Shown here: positions 54,241 through 64,000 of the stretch, one piece after another | How positions within the stretch are numbered: the first letter of the stretch is position 1 | Layout of the letters: every line of letters begins with the position of its first letter | NCBI GenBank assembly: GCA_035610835.1 | Contig: CM069446.1 | Coordinates: 54,984,148-55,048,147, forward strand | Direction: 5' to 3' | From: Ophiura sarsii | Taxonomy: Eukaryota > Echinodermata > Ophiuroidea > Amphilepidida > Ophiuridae | DNA: 64,000 nucleotides | Notes under the pieces: model-generated | Told to the model about the DNA's origin: nothing | The model's database searches: none | The model's input: the letters and a program-made list of their open reading frames with translations, nothing else | Made by a program: the position numbers and the translations under genes

Positions 54241-55034
54241 GGCCTAAAAAAAAAAAAAGTTTGTTTGCCCAAACACGACCGACCCATAAAATCTCAAAAC
54301 CCCATGCCTTTTTTTTTTTTTTTTTTTTTTTGAGATTTCATTTTTTTTCTTCAAATAATGTTTATGTTGAAAAATATATGTATTAAATGATATTTTCATC
54401 TTAATTTGCCAAACTAATCAACTAAACTGCCCTGTAATTTACTTATTCCCACATATCCACCCTTTAAAACACTAAGGAGATGCAAATCCAAGATCCTACC
54501 ACTGAAAAACAGAACATGTCAGTCCATCCATCATGGTCTGAAGGTTTGTACTACAGGCGGCCAGCTGCACTATGTATTAAAAACAAAATACATGTATTAG
54601 CCCTAACCAGCCAGGCTATGTTCGTACGGTGTGGAAACCGGGGGAGGGGGACAAAGTTTGATTTTTTAAACCAAATAATCGCCGTGAAACCCCTTGGAAT
54701 TGACCACCGGAACCTCTGATCACCGCGCCGCGTCCCTAACCACTCGGCTATTACCTGCCAACGCTCACCTGGCAGCGATTTTGTACACACATATCAGCTT
54801 GGTTGATGACATCATCGAATCATATGCTATAGAATGCATGTGGACAATGTTTTTTGCTTCAGTGAATCGTAGTGTAGGAAGGTTAGGGTCTTAAAAACAT
54901 CAAATTGTATAGTCTTTTTCTTCTCTAAAAGTGTCCATAGCCAAAAAATAAATAAAAAAATAAAAAAAGGTAATCGACCTACCGACCCACTTTTTTCAAC
55001 TCTTGTTTGGGCAAACAAATCTTTTTTTTAGGCC
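54241..55034. mobile_element. PIF/Harbinger-like MITE, copy B
   Basis: This is the duplicate of 10961-11753, flanked by TTA at 54238-54240 and 55035-55037. The internal A- and T-runs differ in length from copy A. Confidence 0.8.
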
Positions 55035-56590
55035 TTATTTGAATAACGTCTTCACCGTATCTGATTTGTCCTTGGTACATGATACTGCAACTGATACTGC
55101 GGAGTAGGTCCTCCTTAGGTAACTCTCCTGCTTAAAGTATACCGTAGATATTCGATATCAGGCCATAAAAGTTAACAGAGTATGAACAGAGCCAAGTAAT
55201 TTCATGAATTTTGTAGTGAGCACCATCTCTTGATATTAATGTATACGTTTGATTAACACTCAGGAAATACGGAGGTTCGCACTAGTTGTTGATGTTCGTG
55301 TGCCACGAATTGGAACCCCGTATTTTGAGGAGGTGTGACATTTTTACACTGTTAATGATGTTTATATTATCACCGTTTCTATATTTCTCGTCATAAAATA
55401 ACCAATTTGGTGTCATTACAAAGCACAATAAATATTCTTTCCATACCATCCACAAAATAATGTCTTAATTATATATTTATAATTCCTGACAAGGACGACA
55501 GAGTACGGCAATCCGGAATTGCTTTTCTCGAGTATTTCTAATCTGAAACAAAATTACAGATTTATATTGTAAAAACTCTGGTGTTTACCGTTCACAAAAT
55601 ATGGGCCGTATATATCTTGACAGACGCCCGGGCGTCTTTGTAATACTAGTGTATACGTTTAAATTATGCAGCTTAATGAATAATAATTTTATCTTCAAGG
55701 TATGTAAATGACCAGTGAAAATTTTGTATTTTTAGTGCATTTCTTGATGTTTGCACCCTATATATTATCTACCCACCCTGTATAATGACCTTGATATTGT
55801 CTTTGTGAGATTTGGAAATTTGTATGCTTTCAGGAAATGTATACTTTCCTTGTACTCCTATGTATAGTTTTAATGCTAAAAATGTTTTCAGCAAAATCCA
55901 TGTGATTTTTCCATTTTTAGCATATGTCACACAAAGGGGTCCCAACTCAAGGCACACGACCTGATATGATATCAATGGGCTTTGCAATTGTCGTGTGAAA
56001 ATTAGCTCAGTTGGTAGAAGGGCACTGGACTTTAGAACGTACACTATTTTTTTTGGAATCACTATAGTATGAGTTCGATACTCCGTACAGTCATGTTTTC
56101 TTCTTTGTCTGTTTCTTCCCCTTTTCTTCTTATTTTTCTCTCTGTGTCTCCAATTTCTCTGTTTTGTTTTGTTTTGTTAACGGGGGTTTTTTTTCTTCTT
56201 TTTTTCTTTTTTCTTTTCTTGGGGGCTTTGTTATTTATGAGACCTATTATTTTTTTATTATTTTTTTAAATCATGTGAACCTATCCGTATATTTGAATGC
56301 GCATGACTAGAAATTGCTGTGTGCCATGCAGTTAGCTCAGTTGGTATGGCAGCGGATTTACAATAAATACTCATAATGATATACACCATTGAATCGTAGG
56401 TTCGATACTCAGTATTTTGTACGGCCCACGGTTTGTTTACCCATATTTATAATTAAATTTACTAATGTTATCCCTTTTCTTCTGTTTTTTCTTCCTTTTT
56501 TTTTTGGTGCAAGTTGATTTTTTTTTTTGATTTTTTTTTTGCGTTTGTTTTGGGGGCTTTTTTTGCGTGTGGTTTTGGGTTTTTTTTTAA

Positions 56591-56887
56591 AAGGAGCTAC
56601 ATACATGTAGTACCAATAAAATTATAAGAAACAGAACATGGAATTTCAACATTATTCGATACGAAATCGGATACGGTAATTGGACAGGTACAATTGAATG
56701 TTTTCCTTGTCCTCCTCGTGACAGAAAACCCAATATTGCACCTTTGGGCAATTCCAATTCTTTGGGAGTGGAACAACCCAGGTACCTTGGGTTTCAGCAC
56801 CATGGTGTTCTTATGTATCGTGATGCTTTCGTTATCAAAGACACCGACCGCCATCGCACACCTCGCAAGTGTTTGTCTTGGACATAA
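56591..56887 (+). CDS. Unassigned open frame, copy B
   Basis: This is the duplicate of 14119-14415, open to the same TAA. There is no additional evidence of function. Confidence 0.22.
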   Translation, partial: KELHTCSTNKIIRNRTWNFNIIRYEIGYGNWTGTIECFPCPPRDRKPNIAPLGNSNSLGVEQPRYLGFQHHGVLMYRDAFVIKDTDRHRTPRKCLSWT

Positions 56888-58043
56888 GTCACAAGACTCA
56901 CTTTTTTGTGTGAAATCTAAATTATATTTAATGCTACATGTACACAATTTAGTGAATATTGATTTAGATAATGTGATGTGAATACTAGCAATAGAGGCCA
57001 TCCATGTGTCGGTCAGATTTGTGGGAACTAAAGTCTGTTTCCAAATTTGAAAAGACTAATACTACAGATCAACACACATGTTGACGGATACTCATTTAAA
57101 TAACCCGCCAAATGTATAGGTCATTCTTTGAACAGTAACTTGCATCGAATTGATATGAACAACGAATACTACGGGAACAAGAACCTTTTGTTACGGACAC
57201 GCATGAGTGAAGTGGATTCTATTGAGGTATTGACTGTGCAATCGATAGGAATTTACATAAGTTTCGTAAAAATCCAAATGCGTCGAGTCATGAATGCAAC
57301 CTTTGAGTGGGGGGTATACTATGGGTTTTGTTAAATTGTACATTTAATAGACCGCGACTAGCTTTAATGTTGTTCAAAATCATTTATAGACCGAACGAAA
57401 ATAACTTAGAATCGTTTCACAAAGTACGGTATTTGTTATTCATTACAATTAAATCAAATAAATCATAGACTTATTTTACAGACAACCACTCATTGTTGAA
57501 AAGTCCATGTGTATTTAGGGGATATATTAGGGGAACTATATTTGGGTATAAAGTGCTGAGGATATAAGGAAAATCGAAATAGCTCAGTTGGTAAAGATTA
57601 AGACTCTCAATCAGCAGGCCGTAGGTTCGAATCTTTGTGGCGGTTTATATTCCTTGTGCTCATACGTTGAGCGGTCGGGTCTTGGACGAGGTCGGTGAGG
57701 GTTTTAAGTAAATAAAATATTTATTATTGTTCTCTCATTATACGTCCGTTCGGGTTTTTTACTTATATTTATATTGATATTATTAACGTTATTTATTTAT
57801 TGTGTATTTACTTTCTTAATTGTTTATGTTTATTTAATTATTTATCAATCAATTAATTCTAAATAGGCCTAAATACAGTACAATATTTTTTATATACTTA
57901 TTATATATTATTTATTTACATTAATTACTTCATTTCTTCATATTTATTATGTATTAGGTCATCTTCAGAGTGTATGGAACATTCTTAAATAGTTTAAAAA
58001 CGCAGAAAAATAACACTATTTAGAGGAGTAAGATTCATAGTAG

Positions 58044-58694
58044 GTACGTTCAGACGGGCGAAAGTTATCGGAGTAAATTTAGACCCTGCAGCATTCAAAA
58101 TTCCACAAATATTTCCTCTACTCCGGACGGTACGGTACAACATTACTCCGAGGTTTTCCGACAAAGTTAACACGACCATCGCAGGGGGCCTAGGAGTAAA
58201 TATCGGAAGTACACACACCGCGCCTTTTGACCTTTGACCGATGAAAACCGTGCGAATTCTGATAATTTCAGCCAGGTTTATTTATCGCTCGCTTGTAAAC
58301 ATGAATTCAACATCGAAATTTCTCTTGTTGTTACTATTTTTCACTCGCCTCTTTACGGATATGGTGGTATACAAGATTTAATGCCTATGCTGATGAAAAC
58401 AGCGTTATGTTTTCAAGGCAGGCGATCTGATAGGGATGAGCAACATCGGATGCGTTTGTGGCATCGTCATATCATTGGCGAAGGTTTACGCCAGAGATTC
58501 ACACGGGCGTGCTACTCCGACCTGCCGGTCGTGTTAGCGTGTTACTCCTGAGAAATCTCAGGATTAAATCGGGTCGGAGTAAGGTCGGATTAGTTAACAC
58601 GAGTGCCGTCCACACGGTCACTACTCCGACCTTTATCACGACCAATCGTTACTCCGACCTTAATCCGACCCAATTTACGCCTGTCTGAACGCAG
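58044..58694. mobile_element. TIR element rich in ACTCCGACC words, copy B
   Basis: This is the duplicate of 15545-16194, with the same ACGTTCAGAC ends and internal words, and only a few base differences. Confidence 0.6.
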
Positions 58695-60473
58695 CTAATG
58701 CTACTTAATTACACACATTAGACCTAGACCAGAAACAATAACACGTTGTATGTTTAATAGCTCCCATATTGTTTAGTTATCAATGATAACATATTCCATG
58801 CATGTACTGCTTACTCAAAAATCCTCCACGGCAGCCGTTATTGTACGGCTGTATTCATTGCTGTTTCTATATGACTTCTAAGTGCATCCATGCACGCCAA
58901 TTGAAGCAGCAACAATACAAGCCACATTCAACATAATGAATAGCCATCCATTCAATTGAATTGAAAGGTAACCGATGGTTTCGTGATTGCTTAAGGTGGT
59001 AAAAGATGCAATTTAAAGAAAAGGTACAATGTTCGTACCGTCTGCAGTAAATGTACAATCGAATACGCAAATTTTCAAAATAAAATAAAACATCTTTCCT
59101 ACCTTAAGCAAGAGACTCAACCCTAGAAATATTATGATACAATGAATGAATGAATGAATATGCACTCAGACAGTTTAACCCTAACCCCCGAGGCACCTTT
59201 TCCAGACGATCTACCGCTAGTCCACGGAGGAAACCATGCATGGCTCAGTTGGTAGAGTAACAACTCTATCATCATCCTCCTATGTCTTTATTTTCTTTAT
59301 TCCTTTAGTCTTTTATTTTATTGTATTTCTTTCTTTTTATAGATGTATTGTAGGCCTACATAAAATATTTATAACACTATATGGTCATATGTCATAAGTT
59401 GGTGTAAAAAAAGTCACACTTTGTAAATTGAGAGAAAATTCACCGATTTTGAATCAAATCCACATAACGTTTATTATATACATTGCATACACGGAGTAAA
59501 TATATTTGGAAATCTATCGCTACAAGAATACCATATTATGTAAATACCAAGTGATATTATACAGGGTGTGCATTAATTATACTGGGTGTAACATAAGAAA
59601 AACACATTTTTGATATACCCAGTTTATTTATGTTTGCTAAAGTAGAAGTCAGGATATAAGGCTTTCAGTAATAAAAAAAAAGTAAATCGACCAATTGTCC
59701 TCCGTTAAAATATACAGGGTGGTGGACAAAATCATGTAAATAGAATAATGGAAAACAATGCTTTAGAGACAAAATAAATTCTATTTTGAGTTTTGCGGCA
59801 GTAATTATGTTTTGAACCATTGGCTTAGATACCTAGATGAAGAAAGACAATTATAGCAGAATTAAGTTGACAACAATTTAATATACAGGGTGGGCAAAAT
59901 GTAGAGTAGGACAATTCCAAGAGAGAAACCTCTAAAGTCTATAAATAATATTGGTGTTGATAACCGCATGATTGCTGTGCTGGAGTAGATTACATGTACA
60001 TGTATACATTTCAGATCATAACATCAAGCTAGATACCATCTTATTATATTATTCAGGATGTCAATAAAAATAACTAAATGGTCAATTGTGTGATGTATGA
60101 TCATTTTCTACATATTTACAATACATTTTGAAAAACAATATTCTGTGGATTTTAAAAGTCCAAATGCACAGTATCAGGAATTACACCTTGCATCAAGTAA
60201 GTTTCTAATCATACATTTATACACACTTACGAGGGGCATTCAATAAATACCTGCAACCATTGAAATCTCTGAACCGTGACATGTGCAATAAAATAAACTT
60301 ATGATACTTAAACTGTAAGTCTTACCACTTTCTAACGGAAAGTTTCAAACATGTGAGTCATTTGTATCATGTAATTTCAGTACTATAAACATCATGGTCT
60401 CTGGGCACTGAAAATTGACAAGAATCAGCATTATAAATCAAGCGCCAATATTAACACTGTTAACGCATGTATC

Positions 60474-63400
60474 TTAACCCTAACCCCCCTGAGTGCTAAA
60501 AAATGCTAATCCAAAGTCCCTCTCCAAACGCATGCGCCGTCGGTTTTCGATGACGTAGTCAACCGAGCCTATATAATGAGTGCAGTATACTGCACGAATG
60601 TGTAGCTGAGGGCCGTGGCTTAGTGTTAGGAAGGTGGGGCTCGAGAACGGAGGGTCCCCGGATCGAATCCCGGCAGGTTCCCGGAGATTTAGTTGGTGTT
60701 TTTTCCTCGAAAATTGTGATCCCGGTCAAAAATCCTAAACCGGGGTTAGGGTTATGGTAAAAAAAAAAAAGTTTTTTTTTCGTGTTCTATTAACCCTAAC
60801 CCCCCTGAGTGCTAAAAAATGCTAATCCAAAGTCCCTCTCCAAACGCATGCGCCGTCGGTTTTCGATGACGTAGTCAACCGAGCCTATATAATGAGTGCA
60901 GTATACTGCACGAATGTGTAGCTGAGGGCCGTGGCTTAGTGTTAGGAAGGTGGGGCTCGAGAACGGAGGGTCCCCGGATCGAATCCCGGCAGGTTCCCGG
61001 AGATTTAGTTGGTGTTTTTTCCTCGAAAATTGTGATCCCGGTCAAAAATCCTAAACCGGGGTTAGGGTTATGGTAAAAAAAAAAAAGTTTTTTTTTCGTG
61101 TTCTATTATGGTAAAAAAAAAAAAGTTTTTTTTTCGTGTTCTATTAACCCTAACCCCCCTGAGTGCTAAAAAATGCTAATCCAAAGTCCCTCTCCAAACG
61201 CATGCGCCGTCGGTTTTCGATGACGTAGTCAACCGAGCCTATATAATGAGTGCAGTATACTGCACGAATGTGTAGCTGAGGGCCGTGGCTTAGTGTTAGG
61301 AAGGTGGGGCTCGAGAACGGAGGGTCCCCGGATCGAATCCCGGCAGGTTCCCGGAGATTTAGTTGGTGTTTTTTCCTCGAAAATTGTGATCCCGGTCAAA
61401 AATCCTAAACCGGGGTTAGGGATTTATGGTAAAAAAAAAAAAGGTTTTTTTTCGTGTTCTATTAACCCTAACCCCCCCTGAGTGCTAAAAAATGCTAATC
61501 CAAAGTCCCTCTCCAAACGCATGCGCCGTCGGTTTTCGATGACGTAGTCAACCGAGCCTATATAATGAGTGCAGTATACTGCACGAATGTGTAGCTGAGG
61601 GCCGTGGCTTAGTGTTAGGAAGGTGGGGCTCGAGAACGGAGGGTCCCCGGATCGAATCCCGGCAGGTTCCCGGAGATTTAGTTGGTGTTTTTTCCTCGAA
61701 AATTGTGATCCCGGTCAAAAATCCTAAACCGGGGTTAGGGATTTATGGTAAAAAAAAAAAAAAAAATTTTCGTGTTCTATTAACCCTAACCCCCCCTGAG
61801 TGCTAAAAAATGCTAATCCAAAGTCCCTCTCCAAACGCATGCGCCGTCGGTTTTCGATGACGTAGTCAACCGAGCCTATATAATGAGTGCAGTATACTGC
61901 ACGAATGTGTAGCTGAGGGCCGTGGCTTAGTGTTAGGAAGGTGGGGCTCGAGAACGGAGGGTCCCCGGATCGAATCCCGGCAGGTTCCCGGAGATTTAGT
62001 TGGTGTTTTTTCCTCGAAAATTGTGATCCCGGTCAAAAATCCTAAACCGGGGTTAGGGATTTATGGTAAAAAAAAAAAAGTTTTTTTTTCGTGTTCTATT
62101 AACCCTAACCCCCCCTGAGTGCTAAAAAATGCTAATCCAAAGTCCCTCTCCAAACGCATGCGCCGTCGGTTTTCGATGACGTAGTCAACCGAGCCTATAT
62201 AATGAGTGCAGTATACTGCACGAATGTGTAGCTGAGGGCCGTGGCTTAGTGTTAGGAAGGTGGGGCTCGAGAACGGAGGGTCCCCGGATCGAATCCCGGC
62301 AGGTTCCCGGAGATTTAGTTGGTGTTTTTTCCTCGAAAATTGTGATCCCGGTCAAAAATCCTAAACCGGGGTTAGGGATTTATGGTAAAAAAAAAAAAGT
62401 TTTTTTTTCGTGTTCTATTAACCCTAACCCCCCCTGAGTGCTAAAAAATGCTAATCCAAAGTCCCTCTCCAAACGCATGCGCCGTCGGTTTTCGATGACG
62501 TAGTCAACCGAGCCTATATAATGAGTGCAGTATACTGCACGAATGTGTAGCTGAGGGCCGTGGCTTAGTGTTAGGAAGGTGGGGCTCGAGAACGGAGGGT
62601 CCCCGGATCGAATCCCGGCAGGTTCCCGGAGATTTAGTTGGTGTTTTTTCCTCGAAAATTGTGATCCCGGTCAAAAATCCTAAACCGGGGTTAGGGATTT
62701 ATGGTAAAAAAAAAAAAGTTTTTTTTTCGTGTTCTATTAACCCTAACCCCCCCTGAGTGCTAAAAAATGCTAATCCAAAGTCCCTCTCCAAACGCATGCG
62801 CCGTCGGTTTTCGATGACGTAGTCAACCGAGCCTATATAATGAGTGCAGTATACTGCACGAATGTGTAGCTGAGGGCCGTGGCTTAGTGTTAGGAAGGTG
62901 GGGCTCGAGAACGGAGGGTCCCCGGATCGAATCCCGGCAGGTTCCCGGAGATTTAGTTGGTGTTTTTTCCTCGAAAATTGTGATCCCGGTCAAAAATCCT
63001 AAACCGGGGTTAGGGATTTATGGTAAAAAAAAAAAAGTTTTTTTTTTCGTGTTCTATTAACCCTAACCCCCCCTGAGTGCTAAAAAATGCTAATCCAAAG
63101 TCCCTCTCCAAACGCATGCGCCGTCGGTTTTCGATGACGTAGTCAACCGAGCCTATATAATGAGTGCAGTATACTGCACGAATGTGTAGCTGAGGGCCGT
63201 GGCTTAGTGTTAGGAAGGTGGGGCTCGAGAACGGAGGGTCCCCGGATCGAATCCCGGCAGGTTCCCGGAGATTTAGTTGGTGTTTTTTCCTCGAAAATTG
63301 TGATCCCGGTCAAAAATCCTAAACCGGGGTTAGGGATTTATGGTAAAAAAAAAAAAGTTTTTTTTTTCGTGTTCTATTAACCCTAACCCCCCCTGAGTGC

Positions 63401-64000
63401 TAAAAAATGCTAATCCAAAGTCCCTCTCCAAACGCATGCGCCGTCGGTTTTCGATGACGTAGTCAACCGAGCCTATATAATGAGTGCAGTATACTGCACG
63501 AATGTGTAGCTGAGGGCCGTGGCTTAGTGTTAGGAAGGTGGGGCTCGAGAACGGAGGGTCCCCGGATCGAATCCCGGCAGGTTCCCGGAGATTTAGTTGG
63601 TGTTTTTTCCTCGAAAATTGTGATCCCGGTCAAAAATCCTAAACCGGGGTTAGGGATTTATGGTAAAAAAAAAAAAGTTTTTTTTTCGTGTTCTATTAAC
63701 CCTAACCCCCCCTGAGTGCTAAAAAATGCTAATCCAAAGTCCCTCTCCAAACGCATGCGCCGTCGGTTTTCGATGACGTAGTCAACCGAGCCTATATAAT
63801 GAGTGCAGTATACTGCACGAATGTGTAGCTGAGGGCCGTGGCTTAGTGTTAGGAAGGTGGGGCTCGAGAACGGAGGGTCCCCGGATCGAATCCCGGCAGG
63901 TTCCCGGAGATTTAGTTGGTGTTTTTTCCTCGAAAATTGTGATCCCGGTCAAAAATCCTAAACCGGGGTTAGGGATTTATGGTAAAAAAAAAAAAGTTTT
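60474..64000 (+). repeat. Tandem array of 316-320-bp Pol III/telomere-like units (11 units, continues beyond the window)
   Basis: Unit starts (TTAACCC) are at 60474, 60790, 61144, 61462, 61780, 62099, 62418, 62737, 63057, 63377 and 63696. Each unit has TTAACCCTAACCCCCC, a TATATAA box, the palindrome TGCAGTATACTGCA, A-box-like TGGCTTAGTG, B-box-like GGATCGAATCC, a T6 run, then GGGGTTAGGG, an A-run and a T-run. Unit 2 carries an extra internal copy of the A-run/T-run piece, making it about 354 bp. Identity between units is very high. Confidence 0.95.
60604..60704 (+). ncRNA. Predicted Pol III transcript in array unit 1 (repeated in every unit)
   Basis: TATATAA lies 46 bp before the A box, which would put it about 30 bp before a start 12 bp upstream of the A box. 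The A box starts at 60616, the B box at 60660, and a T6 run at about 60699 would end transcription. The same layout gives A boxes at about 60932, 61286, 61604, 61922, 62241, 62560, 62879, 63199, 63519 and 63838. The RNA would be about 100 nt. The T stem pairs in four of five positions and the acceptor poorly, so it is tRNA-derived and not a standard tRNA. Confidence 0.5.

Larger units (their letters stand above)
50264..60473. other. Intron-1-like part of copy B
   Basis: Same content as 6980-18815 minus 804 bp (junction 55634/55635) and minus the 16644-17484 transposon. tRNA-like sequences lie at 50568, 54686 (minus), 55998, 56328, 57585 and 59237. It ends at the array, without exon 1. Confidence 0.75.
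41732..60477. repeat. Segmental duplication, copy B
   Basis: This is the direct-orientation partner of 1-18815. It begins inside exon 4 of the NAA80-like gene (shared CGTAGCCAACAT) and ends at the first TTAACCC of the right-hand tandem array. Relative to copy A it carries about 1.5 kb of different sequence at 41855-43330, extra sequence near 43740-44400, an 804-bp deletion whose junction is at 55634/55635, and an empty site for the copy-A transposon near 59143. The two copies lie about 23 kb apart. Confidence 0.97.

Noticed and set aside
1..60477. The duplication as a simple assembly artefact (two haplotypes placed in tandem)
   Set aside because: Possible, but the mosaic divergence, distinct indels, a transposon with a clean empty site and unequal exon content fit a real duplication at least as well. 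Read depth and spanning long reads would decide.
61293..63715. Repeated 62-64-codon frames in the array
   Set aside because: They are shadows of the tRNA-like unit; the identical peptide recurs only because the DNA repeats.
60474..64000. CRISPR array, or true telomere
   Set aside because: The units are about 319-bp near-identical satellites with no short repeat/variable spacer design, and the genome is eukaryotic. Only one or two CCCTAA copies occur per unit, in both orientations, so it is not a telomeric tract.

Overview
The window is animal nuclear DNA. It is AT-rich, intron-rich and crowded with transposable elements. Three things point to a marine deuterostome such as an echinoderm, hemichordate or lancelet, but I cannot name a species. 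First, a Ty3/gypsy element has its integrase domain before its reverse transcriptase; this Gmr1-like order has been described from deuterostomes. Second, its Gag has a SCAN-like region. Third, there are short TTAGGG/CCCTAA telomere-like tracts.

The one host gene I can support well encodes an NAA80-like N-terminal acetyltransferase, the actin-acetylating GNAT family. It lies on the minus strand and appears twice because about 18.8 kb has been duplicated in direct orientation: copy A at 1-18815 and copy B at about 41732-60477. Copy A has exon 1 (19161-19345, just outside the duplicated block), exon 2 (6834-6979), exon 3 (1639-1826) and the first 21 bases of exon 4 at the window edge. Copy B has exons 2 (50118-50263), 3 (44918-45105) and the whole of exon 4 (41453-41743), but no exon 1 before its block runs into a tandem array. 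All three splice junctions agree in phase. Exons 1-3 of A plus exon 4 of B would give 269 residues.

Between the two blocks are: a composite element bounded by inverted 16-bp arrays (19.6-22.75 kb); a dispersed tRNA-like repeat (22.8 kb); several fold-back elements and MITEs; a broken Gmr1-like retrotransposon on the minus strand (27.7-33.6 kb) carrying an inserted LINE tail; and short blocks each built from its own repeated word and that word's reverse complement (35.6-42.4 kb). Both blocks carry the same 5'-truncated LINE, a PIF/Harbinger-like MITE and many tRNA-like sequences.

The right end (60474-64000) is a tandem array of units of about 319 bp. Each unit has a TATA box, A- and B-box-like Pol III elements, a T-run and a telomere-like inverted repeat. 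Copy B ends exactly where the array's first TTAACCC begins.

The most notable observations are: four clustered amino-acid changes between the two NAA80 exon 3 copies; the sharp change in A/B divergence just beyond exon 3; the Pol III/telomere-like array; and a set of covarying mini-hairpins in the leader of the Gmr1-like element. All calls come from reading the sequence by eye; no alignment or database search was run.
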